Shown here: in pieces, positions 34,836 to 45,304 of the stretch
Layout: each line of letters opens with the position of its first letter
Position numbering within the stretch: position 1 is the stretch's first letter
Origin: Aquimarina sp. MAR_2010_214
GTDB lineage: Bacteria; Bacteroidota; Bacteroidia; Flavobacteriales; Flavobacteriaceae
NCBI RefSeq assembly: GCF_002846555.1
Contig: NZ_PJMS01000001.1
Location: 4,154,001 to 4,218,000, forward strand
DNA length: 64,000 nucleotides
Direction: 5' to 3'
Made by a program: the position numbers and the translations under genes
The notes under the pieces: generated by a model
The model's database searches: none
Told to the model about the DNA's origin: nothing
What the model saw: the letters and a program-made list of their open reading frames with translations, nothing else

Positions 34836-36128
34836 ATGAAAACACAACCATCATCTCTTCTATTTATTTTTTTAATGACCTTTTGTTCGATACAGGCGCA
34901 ACAAATTGACTCCGATATTAATGCATCGGCAGAAAAAATAGAATCTAAAGTAATTGAGTGGAGACGAGATTTCCATCAAAACCCTGAACTTTCTAATCAA
35001 GAATTTGAAACTGCAAAAAAGATAGCAAAACATCTTAAAAACCTTGGACTGGAAGTAACCGAGAATGTTGCTAAAACTGGCGTAGTGGCTATCCTTAAAG
35101 GTAAAAAAGAAGGTAAAACTGTAGCACTTAGAGCAGATATTGACGCATTACCAGTAACCGAACGAGTAGATGTTCCTTTTAAATCAGTAGTCAAAACTAC
35201 TTTTTTAGGAACTGAAGTTGGAGTTAGTCATGCTTGTGGTCATGATACGCATACTTCTATATTAATGGGAGTAGCAGAAATTCTAACAAAACATAAAGAT
35301 AAAATAAATGGTACGGTTAAATTTATATTTCAACCGGCAGAAGAAGGACCACCACCAGGAGAAGAAGGTGGAGCTAAATTAATGATAAAAGAAGGTGTTT
35401 TAAAAAACCCAGATGTAGACGCTATATTTGGCTTACATATCAATTCTGGTACCGATGTTGGAAAAATTCGTTACAAGCCAGGAGGAACAATGGCAGCAGT
35501 TGAACGATTTGTTATTACTGTAAAAGGAAAACAAACACATGGTTCTGCCCCTTGGACGGGAATAGATCCTATTCTGATTTCGGCCAAGATTATTGATGGA
35601 TTACAAACGATCATAAGTAGAGAATCTCCTCTCGTAAATGAAGCTGCAGTAATCACAGTAGGTAAAATCACTAGTGGTGTACGATTTAATATCATTCCTG
35701 AAAGCGCTGAAATGATTGGTACAGTACGAACTTTAGATCCAAAAATGAGAACTCATATTATTCGTCGTATGAATGAAATGGTACCTGCTATTGCTAAAGC
35801 ATATGGTGGTGAAGCTATTATTAGATTTCAAAATAATACTTCTATAACTTATAATGACCCGGATCTGGTAAAAAAGATGTTGCCCACAATTGAAGGCATT
35901 GCTGGTAAAGAAAATGTTATCTTATCAAAAGCTACTACTGGAGGTGAAGATTTTTCATATTTTCAAGAAGTGGTTCCTGGATTTTATTTCTTTCTAGGTG
36001 GTAAAACACCAGGATCAAGTCAAGCAGCTTCTCATCATACACCAGATTTCTTCATAGATGAAAGTGGATTAGTATTAGGAGTTAAAGTAATGTCTCAGTT
36101 AACTATTGATTACCTTAATGCCCAATAG
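34836..36128 (+). CDS. M20 family metallohydrolase (amidohydrolase/aminoacylase type)
   Basis: The 430-aa enzyme has a signal peptide (LLFIFLMTFCSIQAQ) and the M20D metal-site motifs: WRRDFHQNPELSNQEF, RADIDALPV, HACGHDTHT from His132, PAEEGPPPGEEGGA, TTGGEDFSYFQ and the final ASHHTPDF. It belongs to the HipO/IAA-amino-acid hydrolase group and would split N-acyl amino acids in the periplasm. The next gene is 11 bp downstream and may be cotranscribed. Confidence 0.9.
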   Translation: MKTQPSSLLFIFLMTFCSIQAQQIDSDINASAEKIESKVIEWRRDFHQNPELSNQEFETAKKIAKHLKNLGLEVTENVAKTGVVAILKGKKEGKTVALRADIDALPVTERVDVPFKSVVKTTFLGTEVGVSHACGHDTHTSILMGVAEILTKHKDKINGTVKFIFQPAEEGPPPGEEGGAKLMIKEGVLKNPDVDAIFGLHINSGTDVGKIRYKPGGTMAAVERFVITVKGKQTHGSAPWTGIDPILISAKIIDGLQTIISRESPLVNEAAVITVGKITSGVRFNIIPESAEMIGTVRTLDPKMRTHIIRRMNEMVPAIAKAYGGEAIIRFQNNTSITYNDPDLVKKMLPTIEGIAGKENVILSKATTGGEDFSYFQEVVPGFYFFLGGKTPGSSQAASHHTPDFFIDESGLVLGVKVMSQLTIDYLNAQ

Positions 36129-36139
36129 ATAAAATAGAA

Positions 36140-37714
36140 ATGGAAAATGCGCTTAGTTTTTTAGGTTCGATATCCTGGTGGATGTGGATCATTATTGTCC
36201 TTGTATTAGTTGCGATTCGTGATATCTTTTTTAATAAAAGGCATACTGTTAGTCATAATTTCCCGATTATAGGTCATCTAAGGTATTTGTTAGAGAGTAT
36301 TGGCCCAGAAATACGACAGTATTTTGTAGCTAATAATCGAGAAGAACTTCCTTTTAACAGAATTGAAAGAGGTTGGGTATATGCTTCTTCCAAAAATGAG
36401 AATAATTATGAAGGGTTTGGTACAGATAGAGATATCTATTTACACCAGCATATTTTTGTAAAAAATTGCATGATTCCCTATAAAATGGATAAGAATCACC
36501 CTAATAAGAAGGATAAATCCTTCCTTCCTTGTGCAAAAGTAATGGGGTTATATAACCAGAGAGAGAAACCTTTTAGACCAGGATCGGTTATTAATGTTTC
36601 TGCAATGAGTTTTGGATCTCTTTCTGCGCGAGCAATAGAATCTTTAAATATCGGTGTACAAAAAGGAAATGCCTATCATAATACTGGAGAAGGTGGACTT
36701 TCTCCTTATCACAGTAATGGAGGTGATGTCATTTTTCATTTTGGAACAGGATATTTTGGAGTACGCGATGAGAATGGTAATTTTTCAATGAAAAAAATTA
36801 AGGATCTTGTTGCCAATAACCCTTTTATCAGAGCTATTGAAATTAAGCTATCTCAAGGAGCAAAGCCTGGTAAAGGTGGAGTCTTGCCTGGTGCAAAAAT
36901 CACTCCAGAAATAGCAAAAATACGAGGTGTTGAAATTGGTGAGGATGTACTATCGCCTTCTGCACATAAAGCATTCTCTGATGTTCCTGAACTATTACAA
37001 TTTATAGAGGATATCGCCAAAGAGACAGGGCTTCCTGTAGGAATCAAGGCTGCAATTGGTAAAACAGAGCAATGGGAACTCCTTGCAGAGCTAATGGTAA
37101 AGACCAACAGAGGACCGGATTTTATCACCATTGATGGTGGTGAAGGCGGTACCGGAGCTGCACCACCGAGTTTTGCTGATCATGTATCTCTTCCTTGGGT
37201 ATATGGTTTTGCAGCTATTTACAAGATTTTCCAAAAACATAACCTTACAGATCGAGTGGTTTTTATAGGTAGCGGAAAACTAGGTTTTCCTGCAAAAGCA
37301 GCAATGGCATTTGCCATGGGAGTCGACTGCATAAATGTCGCCCGTGAAGCTATGATGAGTATTGGTTGTATCCAGGCACAAGTATGTCATACTAATCGAT
37401 GTCCTAGTGGTGTGGCCACCCAGAGCAAATGGTTACAAAAAGGAATTAATATCCCATTAAAATCTGATCGTTTGGCGCAGTATTTCAAAACATTTAGAAA
37501 AGAATTTACAGAAATCACCCATGCAGCAGGATATGAGCATCCTTGTCAGTTTACAATGCAGGATATAGATCTTAATGTAGATGATGGAGAACTTACCAAG
37601 ACATTAAAAGATTCGTTTAAATATACTAAGACTCCTGTTGAATATACCTGTGCGCAAGATTTAAAAAAGTGCACATATCTTGGAGGATATTACCAAAAAG
37701 AAATTTTAGAATAA
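36140..37714 (+). CDS. FMN-binding glutamate synthase-like protein
   Basis: The 524-aa protein has an N-terminal membrane segment (residues about 10-26, WWMWIIIVLVLVAI). The FMN/Fe-S domain of glutamate synthase follows: NVSAMSFGSLSARAIESLN, GEGGLSPYH, IEIKLSQGAKPGKGGVLPGAKIT, TIDGGEGGTGAAPPSF and CIQAQVCHTNRCPSGVATQ with clustered cysteines. It lacks the glutaminase domain of GltB. It resembles the archaeal-type/membrane-linked group of unclear substrate. It lies between an M20 hydrolase and a small membrane protein on the same strand. Confidence 0.88.
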   Translation: MENALSFLGSISWWMWIIIVLVLVAIRDIFFNKRHTVSHNFPIIGHLRYLLESIGPEIRQYFVANNREELPFNRIERGWVYASSKNENNYEGFGTDRDIYLHQHIFVKNCMIPYKMDKNHPNKKDKSFLPCAKVMGLYNQREKPFRPGSVINVSAMSFGSLSARAIESLNIGVQKGNAYHNTGEGGLSPYHSNGGDVIFHFGTGYFGVRDENGNFSMKKIKDLVANNPFIRAIEIKLSQGAKPGKGGVLPGAKITPEIAKIRGVEIGEDVLSPSAHKAFSDVPELLQFIEDIAKETGLPVGIKAAIGKTEQWELLAELMVKTNRGPDFITIDGGEGGTGAAPPSFADHVSLPWVYGFAAIYKIFQKHNLTDRVVFIGSGKLGFPAKAAMAFAMGVDCINVAREAMMSIGCIQAQVCHTNRCPSGVATQSKWLQKGINIPLKSDRLAQYFKTFRKEFTEITHAAGYEHPCQFTMQDIDLNVDDGELTKTLKDSFKYTKTPVEYTCAQDLKKCTYLGGYYQKEILE

Positions 37715-37743
37715 TACACATAAAAACAATTATATACTTTAGA

Positions 37744-38262
37744 ATGAAAATCGAAATTATACCATTGATCATCTCCCTAGTACCTGCAATATTAATAACA
37801 TTACTTGCTGTTTATTTTTTTAAATTACATACAACAAATGAAGAAAAACGTCGTAGGTTTCTTTTACATAGAGAAAATCAAAAGCAATCTTTACCACTTA
37901 GACTTCAGGCATACGAACGCATGATATTATTTTTAGAAAGAATCTCGCCTGGTAATCTATTAACAAGAATTGCTCCTATTTCAGAAAATAAAAAAGATTA
38001 TGAATCTTTATTAACTCATACAATTGATCAGGAATTTGAGCATAATCTCACCCAACAGATCTATGTTTCTGATGAATGTTGGAACACGCTTAAGGCTTCT
38101 AAAAATGCAACTATTGCATTAATTCGAAAAACTGCATTAAAAGAAGATGTAGATTCGGCCGATAAAATGAGGGAAGTAATTCTTACAGAACTTATCGAAA
38201 AGGGAGCTCCTAGTGATACTGCAATTGCAATTATCAAAGAAGAAATTGGTGATTTGTTATAG
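37744..38262 (+). CDS. Membrane-anchored protein of unknown function, 172 aa
   Basis: From ATG 37744 the protein has one N-terminal membrane helix (IPLIISLVPAILITLLAVYFF). A helical cytoplasmic domain with basic patches follows (EEKRRRFLLHRENQKQSLPLRLQAYERMILFLERISP). I recall similar proteins in flavobacteria next to FMN glutamate-synthase genes, but no function. It starts 29 bp after the preceding gene ends. The longer frame from 37669 overlaps that gene and is rejected. Confidence 0.78.
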   Translation: MKIEIIPLIISLVPAILITLLAVYFFKLHTTNEEKRRRFLLHRENQKQSLPLRLQAYERMILFLERISPGNLLTRIAPISENKKDYESLLTHTIDQEFEHNLTQQIYVSDECWNTLKASKNATIALIRKTALKEDVDSADKMREVILTELIEKGAPSDTAIAIIKEEIGDLL

Positions 38263-38300
38263 AGGCTTGTCGTATTTAAGAATCTATCACCTTTAAAGGA

Positions 38301-39224
38301 TTATCCTGCAAGATCAATATTCTTAAGCTTATTTTCTTCGGAAGATTTTGCTTTTTGGGCTGCATATTCAAAGCCCTGTCGCCACCAGCTACTCATCAAT
38401 TTTTTATCAAAAACCAAAGAGTTTTCTGTTAGTTTAGACGGGGTATAATATAGATTTAGGGGGACTTCTTTATTAATTGCTGCTAATTTCCCTAATACAG
38501 TGTCATGCCCTTCAACCTGATCCAGCATATAACTAAACAGGTTTACCATAAGTGAAAATGGATTTTTACCCAATACTTTATTATGCTCCATGTTTTCTGA
38601 CTCCAAAATAATGGCGTCAACCTCTGTAGCTCCTCTTCGTATTGCTTCTCGAATAGGCACCATACATCCAAAACCTCCATCTGCATATTCGCACCCCTCT
38701 TTGGTAACTAGACTCATAAAAGGAATATAGTTACAGGATATCCAGATCCAGTCACAAAAATCCTCATAAGAAAAATCATTAATAGATTTGTATTCTGTGC
38801 AATTTTTGGTGAGATTAGAAACGGTAACTACAATATCATCAACTGTTGTACGTGCAAGCATAAACTCTTCTTCAGAAAAATTTCTGCGTATAGCGCGTCG
38901 TAAGTTTTTACTTTCTCCAAATGTTCGCTTTCTCTTAATAAATTGCCATAGGGAGGAAAAAAAATTAATCGATACGTATTCTCTATTCCCTTTTTTTCTA
39001 ACGACAAAAGGATTTACATTAAAGATTGTATGTTGATTAACATTAGTATAAATGTCATACATTTTGTCAATATTACCCAAAGCCAATTGTGAAATTAAAA
39101 GGCTTCCTGTAGAAGTGCCTAGAAACAGGTCATATTCCTTACCTTGTTCCTGAATTAAGTATTGCGCTACACCACCAGCATAAGCTCCTTTACTACCTCC
39201 ACCAGAAATTACTAATGCACGCAT
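38301..39224 (-). CDS. Patatin-like phospholipase
   Basis: The 307-aa enzyme shows the patatin dyad and oxyanion loop: GGGSKGAYAGG (residues 8-18), nucleophile Ser38 in GTSTGS, and Asp182 in ADGGFG. It would hydrolyse acyl chains from phospholipids or other lipids. There is no signal peptide. It follows the M1 peptidase gene by 8 bp and is probably in one transcript with it. Confidence 0.9.
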   Translation of the reverse strand: MRALVISGGGSKGAYAGGVAQYLIQEQGKEYDLFLGTSTGSLLISQLALGNIDKMYDIYTNVNQHTIFNVNPFVVRKKGNREYVSINFFSSLWQFIKRKRTFGESKNLRRAIRRNFSEEEFMLARTTVDDIVVTVSNLTKNCTEYKSINDFSYEDFCDWIWISCNYIPFMSLVTKEGCEYADGGFGCMVPIREAIRRGATEVDAIILESENMEHNKVLGKNPFSLMVNLFSYMLDQVEGHDTVLGKLAAINKEVPLNLYYTPSKLTENSLVFDKKLMSSWWRQGFEYAAQKAKSSEENKLKNIDLAG

Positions 39225-39232
39225 ATTTTATG

Positions 39233-41353
39233 TTATGGGGTTATTTTTTCCTTCAAAAAATCATATTGATTCTTCGGTAAACTATTCAATAAAACTACGT
39301 ATTTCTTTTTATATTTTTCGTCCTTAAGTATTTTATCGAGAATTTTTCTGCAAGAATTCCTGAAACGCCAATTATGATGCGTTGCCCCACCAACAAGGTC
39401 TATTAATGATTGATCAGAAAAAGCTTGTAAACTTTCTAAATAAGTAAAGGCATTCTCTCGAGTGCTAAATCCAAATTTTGATGATGTATACCCTGATAGT
39501 TCCAGGTAAAATTTTTGATGTTCGCTAGTATGGTAATCCTTTGTGTTTAATGCAAGAACTAACCATAACATTCTAATATTTTTAGTATTAAAGCCTACAA
39601 TTTCTTTGGTAAGATCCAGATATTCTTTTCGTTTTTCAGGAAAACTGGTCCATAAATGATAAAGCGCCGGCTCTATAGTAGCATATGAGGCATCGTTTAG
39701 TAAAGATTCATATTGTTCTTGTAATCCCTTAGGAACTGCACTCAATGTATTGGCAATAGCCTGACGTACAAAAATATTATTTGTCTCAAAAGCTTTATCA
39801 TATAAAGCAATAACCTCTGGAGAGCTTTTCCCTTCCAATTGATAAACCGCTTCCTGGCCAATGTAATCATTTGCAGGAAAATCCAATGCCTTAGCCAAAG
39901 TACCCCATTTTCCTGCCATAGGCTGAGTACGCTCTTGTGCCAAGCCTAGGTAATTCTTAATGAAATCTGATTTTGCAAGTATATCTAATGCTCCTTGTGA
40001 AGGAAATTTTACATTCTCTAACCATAATTGTCTAAATGCTTTCAAATCGGTACCACTCACCTCCCCCGCTATTGCAAAAAAATCATCGGTTGTAACATTT
40101 TGAAACTTATGTTTTTCGAGATAATTATAGATTGTAATTTTAAAACTAGTATCGCCAATCAAATTCCTTAATGCATGAATAGTCCAGGCTCCTCTCTGAT
40201 AAAATGTTAGAGAACTTGCTTTGGGATTCAATAATGATGTTGCATTCTTTGTTTTAGACAACTCAGTAAGTTGTTCTGCACTTTCGTACAATTTGTATTG
40301 AAAATAATCATCTCCAAAAATTTCTTTTTCTGCTAATAGCGCATAATATGTTGCAAATCCTTCTTGAAGCCAATGATGTGTTCCTTCTGTTTCGGTTATC
40401 AAATCTCCAAACCACTGATGTGCCAACTCATGTGCATTGACATTAATATAGTTTTGATCTATAAATGCTGTTTCATCAACCATAAAGGCATCAGAAAAAA
40501 TGGTTGTTCCAGTATTTTCCATACCTGCATATAAAAAATCTTTAACAGGAATTTGCTTATAATTTTGCCAGGGAAACGAAAATCCAATCTCTTTTTCTAA
40601 AAAATCAAAAATCTTCTTACTGTGTTTATAGGTCGATTCAAATTTGTTTTTATCTGCGGGATAGTAATACATTTCTAAGGGAATTCCACTTGTAGATGTT
40701 TCTACTACTTTATCATATTTACCAATCGCAAAAGCAACCAAATAGCTACTCATTGGATGTTGCATATCATACTGCCAACTTTGGATAGAATCATTGACGG
40801 ATTCTGTTTTAATTAGCTTTCCGTTAGCAATAACTTCGTAACCTTTATGAAAATCGATCGTAAGGTCATACTCAACCTTCTCATTCATATCATCAAAACT
40901 GGGTAACCAATTAGAAGTATATTTTCCTTGCCCTTGAGTCCAAATCTGATCATTCCCTTCATAATCTTTAACAAAATAAAGTGCTTTTTTAGGTTTAGCT
41001 TCATAATGAATCACTATTCGATGTTGGCTTTCATTTTTAAAGTTTGAATTAATACTAATCTTCTTATCATCATATTTAAAATCTACATTTTTATCATCTA
41101 AAGACACTTTGTTGATTGTCATATGTTGAGCATCAACAAAAATAGATTTCACAGACTTTGTTATTTTAAAAGTGTATGTTACTTTTCCTATTACTTTTTT
41201 AGATTTTGGGTTCACTGTTACATCGACTTTACCCTTTAGGAAATCAACATCAGTTTGTTCCTTTTTAGAATCATGAAGTTGCACAGAAGCTACTTCCTGA
41301 GCATTGCCGATGAAAGAAAAAACAAGTATTAAAAAGCTTAAAATAAATTTCAT
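39233..41353 (-). CDS. M1 family zinc aminopeptidase, exported
   Basis: The 706-aa protein has a signal peptide (ILSFLILVFSFIGNAQ), the substrate-binding YAGMENTGT motif (GAMEN type) and the zinc motif HELAHQW from His308 to His312, with third ligand Glu331 (HExxH-x18-E). It trims N-terminal residues from peptides in the periplasm. HEAT-like helices form the C-terminal third. ATG 41353 (MKFILSF) starts the signal peptide and is preferred over 41362. Confidence 0.92.
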   Translation of the reverse strand: MKFILSFLILVFSFIGNAQEVASVQLHDSKKEQTDVDFLKGKVDVTVNPKSKKVIGKVTYTFKITKSVKSIFVDAQHMTINKVSLDDKNVDFKYDDKKISINSNFKNESQHRIVIHYEAKPKKALYFVKDYEGNDQIWTQGQGKYTSNWLPSFDDMNEKVEYDLTIDFHKGYEVIANGKLIKTESVNDSIQSWQYDMQHPMSSYLVAFAIGKYDKVVETSTSGIPLEMYYYPADKNKFESTYKHSKKIFDFLEKEIGFSFPWQNYKQIPVKDFLYAGMENTGTTIFSDAFMVDETAFIDQNYINVNAHELAHQWFGDLITETEGTHHWLQEGFATYYALLAEKEIFGDDYFQYKLYESAEQLTELSKTKNATSLLNPKASSLTFYQRGAWTIHALRNLIGDTSFKITIYNYLEKHKFQNVTTDDFFAIAGEVSGTDLKAFRQLWLENVKFPSQGALDILAKSDFIKNYLGLAQERTQPMAGKWGTLAKALDFPANDYIGQEAVYQLEGKSSPEVIALYDKAFETNNIFVRQAIANTLSAVPKGLQEQYESLLNDASYATIEPALYHLWTSFPEKRKEYLDLTKEIVGFNTKNIRMLWLVLALNTKDYHTSEHQKFYLELSGYTSSKFGFSTRENAFTYLESLQAFSDQSLIDLVGGATHHNWRFRNSCRKILDKILKDEKYKKKYVVLLNSLPKNQYDFLKEKITP

Positions 41354-41420
41354 ACTATACATAAATCAAATGTTCTGCCAAAATAACGAAATTAGTCGGT
41401 TCATGTTACAAATTTTTTGA

Positions 41421-41451
41421 TTGACAATATTTCTATAATATAGTATATTCG
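41421..41451 (+). promoter_or_regulatory. Candidate recG promoter
   Basis: TTG (41421-41423), 20 nt and TATATTCG (41444-41451) resemble the Bacteroidetes promoter with one mismatch. The ATG begins 6 nt later, so the mRNA could be leaderless. Confidence 0.3.
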
Positions 41452-41456
41452 CTATA

Positions 41457-43559
41457 ATGAATCCTAATATTTTACAAACTCCTATTGATTATCTAAAAGG
41501 TGTTGGCCCATCACGTGCTACATTGCTTAGATCTGAGCTGGGGATTAATACCTATCAGGATTTGATTAATCTTTTTCCGAATCGATATCTTGATAAAACA
41601 CAATACTATAAAATCAACCAATTGCAGCGTAATTCAGCAGAGGTACAAATTATAGGTAAGATCGTTAACATTAAAACTGTAGAACAAAAAAGAGGAAAGC
41701 GATTAGTTGCTAAATTTATTGATGAAACGGGTAGTATAGAATTAGTTTGGTTTAGAGGACATAAATGGATTCGTGAAAATCTAAAAATCAATACTCCCTA
41801 TGTCATTTTTGGAAAAACCAAATACTATAATGGTTTTAGTATGCCACATCCCGATATGGAGTTATTGACAGAGCATCAGCAAAACTTAAGAACGGTAATG
41901 CAACCCATATACCCTTCTACCGAAAAACTCTCTAATAAGGGTATCACCAACCGGGTAATGAGTAAAATGATGCAACAATTGTTTGTAGAAACCAAAATAC
42001 GTTTCTATGATACACTGTCTCAAGAAATTCTTGACGAACTTAAACTTATATCAAAAAGTGAAGCTGTTTTTAATATTCATTTTCCTAAAAGCCAGGAATT
42101 ATTATCCAAAGCACAGTATCGATTAAAGTTTGAAGAGTTATTCTATATTCAGCTACAGCTTATTACCAAAAAGTTAATTCGAAAACAAAAGATAAAAGGG
42201 TTTCCTTTCACAGAAGTTGGAGAACATTTTAATGATTTCTACAAAGACCACCTTCCTTTTGATCTTACCAATGCACAAAAACGAGTGATCAAAGAAATTC
42301 GAAATGATATTGGTAGCAGTGCTCAAATGAATCGTCTTTTGCAGGGAGATGTGGGATCGGGTAAAACCATAGTGGGATTAATGACGATGTTGTTAGCTAT
42401 TGACAATGGGTTTCAAGCTTGTTTAATGGCTCCAACCGCAATTCTGGCAAACCAACATTATCAGGGAATTACTGCACTTACCAAAGAGTTGGATGTTAAT
42501 GTAAAGTTATTAATGGGCAGTTCTAAGGCAAAAGAACGACGAGAAATACATCAGGAGTTAGAAGAAGGAACACTACACATCTTAATTGGTACTCATGCTA
42601 TATTAGAAGATAAAGTACAGTTTAAAAATCTGGGATTAGCAATTATTGATGAGCAACATCGATTTGGAGTAGCACAACGAGCCAAATTATGGCATAAAAA
42701 CACTTATCCACCTCATATTTTGGTAATGACAGCAACTCCAATACCCAGAACATTAGCCATGAGTTTATATGGTGATCTGGATATTTCGGTAATTGATGAA
42801 CTTCCACCAGGTCGAAAAGCTATTAAAACGGTACATCGATACGATAGTAATCGGTTAAAAGTATTTAAATTCATATCAGAAGAAATACAGAAGGGAAGAC
42901 AAATTTATATTGTCTATCCATTGATACAGGAATCAGAAGCGATGGATTATAAAGATCTTATGGACGGATATGAAAGTATTGCTCGCTCCTTCCCTGCTCC
43001 AGAGTATCAAATTTCTATTGTTCATGGTAAAATGAAACCTGCCGACAAAGATTATGAGATGGAACGCTTTGTAAAAGGTGAAACCCAAATTATGGTAGCC
43101 ACTACAGTTATTGAGGTTGGAGTTAATGTCCCAAATGCTAGTGTAATGATTATAGAAAGTGCAGAACGTTTCGGGTTGTCACAATTACATCAGTTACGAG
43201 GACGTGTTGGTCGAGGTGCAGAACAAAGCTTTTGTATTCTCATGACTAGCTTTAAGTTATCTGCAGATAGTAAAACTCGATTAGAGACTATGGTACGTAC
43301 TAACGATGGTTTTGATATTGCCGAAGTAGACTTAAAACTACGAGGCCCCGGAGATATTATGGGTACCCAGCAAAGTGGTGTACTTAATCTTAAAATAGCA
43401 GATATTGTAAGAGATAATGATATTCTGAAAACCGCAAGGCACTATGCTATGAAAATACTAAATGAAGATCCTTCACTATCCTTAGAGAAAAATAAAGTAT
43501 TGCTATACACGTATCAACAACTCGCCAAACATAAGAATATATGGAATTACATTTCTTAG
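41457..43559 (+). CDS. recG: ATP-dependent DNA helicase RecG
   Basis: RecG remodels stalled replication forks and Holliday junctions. The 700-aa protein has the N-terminal wedge/OB domain (TPIDYLKGVGPSRATLLRSELGI, EVQIIGKIVNIKTVEQKRG) and the SF2 motifs: Walker A LLQGDVGSGKTIVGL, DEQH box (AIIDEQHRFGVAQR), TATPIPRTL, ATTVIEVGVNVPNA and QLRGRVGRG. The C-terminal FDIAEVDLKLRGPGDIMGTQQSG is diagnostic. Length is normal. Confidence 0.96.
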   Translation: MNPNILQTPIDYLKGVGPSRATLLRSELGINTYQDLINLFPNRYLDKTQYYKINQLQRNSAEVQIIGKIVNIKTVEQKRGKRLVAKFIDETGSIELVWFRGHKWIRENLKINTPYVIFGKTKYYNGFSMPHPDMELLTEHQQNLRTVMQPIYPSTEKLSNKGITNRVMSKMMQQLFVETKIRFYDTLSQEILDELKLISKSEAVFNIHFPKSQELLSKAQYRLKFEELFYIQLQLITKKLIRKQKIKGFPFTEVGEHFNDFYKDHLPFDLTNAQKRVIKEIRNDIGSSAQMNRLLQGDVGSGKTIVGLMTMLLAIDNGFQACLMAPTAILANQHYQGITALTKELDVNVKLLMGSSKAKERREIHQELEEGTLHILIGTHAILEDKVQFKNLGLAIIDEQHRFGVAQRAKLWHKNTYPPHILVMTATPIPRTLAMSLYGDLDISVIDELPPGRKAIKTVHRYDSNRLKVFKFISEEIQKGRQIYIVYPLIQESEAMDYKDLMDGYESIARSFPAPEYQISIVHGKMKPADKDYEMERFVKGETQIMVATTVIEVGVNVPNASVMIIESAERFGLSQLHQLRGRVGRGAEQSFCILMTSFKLSADSKTRLETMVRTNDGFDIAEVDLKLRGPGDIMGTQQSGVLNLKIADIVRDNDILKTARHYAMKILNEDPSLSLEKNKVLLYTYQQLAKHKNIWNYIS

Positions 43560-43610
43560 TATATACATTGAAAATTAAATTCAATAAATAGATTAAGCAG
43601 AATTATAAGA

Positions 43611-44057
43611 ATGAATTTAAAAATGGAAGTATCTATAAGACATGCAAGAATCGAAGATGCCGAACCTATATCTCTACTTTCTGATCAGCTGGGATACAAA
43701 TCTAATAACAACAGGACGCTAAATCGTTTGGTTGAAATTTTAAAAAATAAAGATAATTGTGTTTTTGTAGCTGTTGATAATGATAAAATAATTGGTTGGA
43801 TACATGGGTTTTACACTTTAAGAGTAGAGTCTGATCCTTTTGTTGAAATTGGCGGCCTTGTTGTAGATAAAAATTATAGAAAAAACGGGATTGGAAAATT
43901 GTTAGTAGAATACATTATTAACTGGTGTACATCAAAAAAGTATAGATTAATTAGAGTGAGATGTAATACCATAAGAATAGAAAGTCATAAATTTTATAAG
44001 AACATAGGATTCATAGAAAAGAAACAACAAAAAATATTTGATAAACAATTAGAGTGA
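43611..44057 (+). CDS. GNAT family N-acetyltransferase
   Basis: The 148-aa protein has the GNAT acetyl-CoA motif VEIGGLVVDKNYRKNGIGKLLVEYI (R/Q-x-x-G-x-G/A as RKNGIGK). It ends with the usual ESHKFYKNIGFIEKKQQ. Substrate unknown. Translation may start at 43611 or at the second Met (43623). It opens a plus-strand run of four small genes. Confidence 0.88.
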   Translation: MNLKMEVSIRHARIEDAEPISLLSDQLGYKSNNNRTLNRLVEILKNKDNCVFVAVDNDKIIGWIHGFYTLRVESDPFVEIGGLVVDKNYRKNGIGKLLVEYIINWCTSKKYRLIRVRCNTIRIESHKFYKNIGFIEKKQQKIFDKQLE

Positions 44058-44092
44058 AAAATTATACCTAAACAACTAATTTCCGTCTTAAA

Positions 44093-44620
44093 ATGCCATA
44101 TCAACAGATACCAGAATACCCCGAAAACTATTCTCCAGGCAACATTATTTCGAGACTTATCGATGGTCTTGGATATCGCTATTATTGGGCTACAGATAGT
44201 CTTACTAAGACTGATCTAGAATACAAGCCATCTACAGAAGGATTTAGTGCCTATGAAACAATTGAGCATATCTATTGGCTTTCAATAATGATTACAAATA
44301 CTGCACAAAATTTACCTTGTGTTAGACTTACTCCCACCGATCTATCGATAATGACTTTTGATTCTCTTAGAGAGAAAACGTTATCTAATCTTAAAAAAGC
44401 AAGTGAATTATATACTGGAAAAACAAAAGATGATATAGATAACTACATAATTATTATACAAAGAGAAGAGCATAAAGGAGAATTCCCTTTCTGGCATATG
44501 ATCAATGGCCCAATATCTGATGCAATCTACCATACAGGGCAAATTGTATCTTTTAGAAGAACAACAGGCAATCCAATAGATTCAAAAGTTAATGTATTTA
44601 CAGGGAAAGCAAGGAGTTAA
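44093..44620 (+). CDS. DinB-like four-helix protein
   Basis: The 175-aa protein looks like the DinB/YfiT superfamily of metal-binding four-helix bundles. The likely ligand histidines are in YETIEHIYWL and in FWHMINGPISDAIYHTGQIVSFRR near the C-terminus. Members act as thiol transferases or are of unknown role. It follows the GNAT gene by 35 bp. Confidence 0.72.
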   Translation: MPYQQIPEYPENYSPGNIISRLIDGLGYRYYWATDSLTKTDLEYKPSTEGFSAYETIEHIYWLSIMITNTAQNLPCVRLTPTDLSIMTFDSLREKTLSNLKKASELYTGKTKDDIDNYIIIIQREEHKGEFPFWHMINGPISDAIYHTGQIVSFRRTTGNPIDSKVNVFTGKARS

Positions 44621-44764
44621 ATTTTGGTTAAGAAGAGAATTAAAATTTTTTTTTACTTTCATAATCATATTTTTATCTTTTGTAATGGCAAATTTTCAGA
44701 TTTTTAAAAACTCTGAGGAGAAAAAGTTATTTTAGTATTCTTACACAAATTTTTTACATTAATT

Positions 44765-45295
44765 ATGGATCATCAGGAATATATCATAAAGGAAGCCACT
44801 CCAAAAGAGTTTGCAAAAATTGGAGAATTAATGGTTACTGTATATTCACAACTAGAAGGATTCCCTTCTAAACAAGAACAACCTGATTATTACAAAATGC
44901 TGGCCAATATCGGAGGTTTAACAGAAAACCCTAAAACGAAGTTGTTGGTTGCTGTTTCATCAAATGGAAAAATAGGTGGTGCAGTTGTTTATTTTGGTGA
45001 CATGAAATATTATGGTTCTGGCGGTACTGCCACAAAGGAAAAACATGCTTCAGGATTTAGATTATTGGCAGTCGATCCAACTACCAGAGGTAAAGGTCTA
45101 GGCAAACGTTTAACAAACACTTGCATACAGGTTGCAAAAGATGAAAAACAAAGTCAAATGATAATTCACTCCACAAAAGCTATGCAAATAGCATGGAAAA
45201 TGTATGAGAATATGGGTTTTAAAAGATCCGAAGATTTGGATTTTATACAAGGAGAACTTCCTGTTTTTGGCTTTAGATTAGTACTTCATAAATAA
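44765..45295 (+). CDS. GNAT family N-acetyltransferase
   Basis: The 176-aa protein carries the acetyl-CoA loop FRLLAVDPTTRGKGLGKRLTNTCIQVA and a C-terminal MQIAWKMYENMGFKRSEDLDF. It is distinct from the other GNAT protein 0.7 kb upstream. The hydrolase-like gene 9 bp downstream is probably cotranscribed. Confidence 0.88.
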   Translation: MDHQEYIIKEATPKEFAKIGELMVTVYSQLEGFPSKQEQPDYYKMLANIGGLTENPKTKLLVAVSSNGKIGGAVVYFGDMKYYGSGGTATKEKHASGFRLLAVDPTTRGKGLGKRLTNTCIQVAKDEKQSQMIIHSTKAMQIAWKMYENMGFKRSEDLDFIQGELPVFGFRLVLHK

Positions 45296-45304
45296 TAGTA
45301 AAAA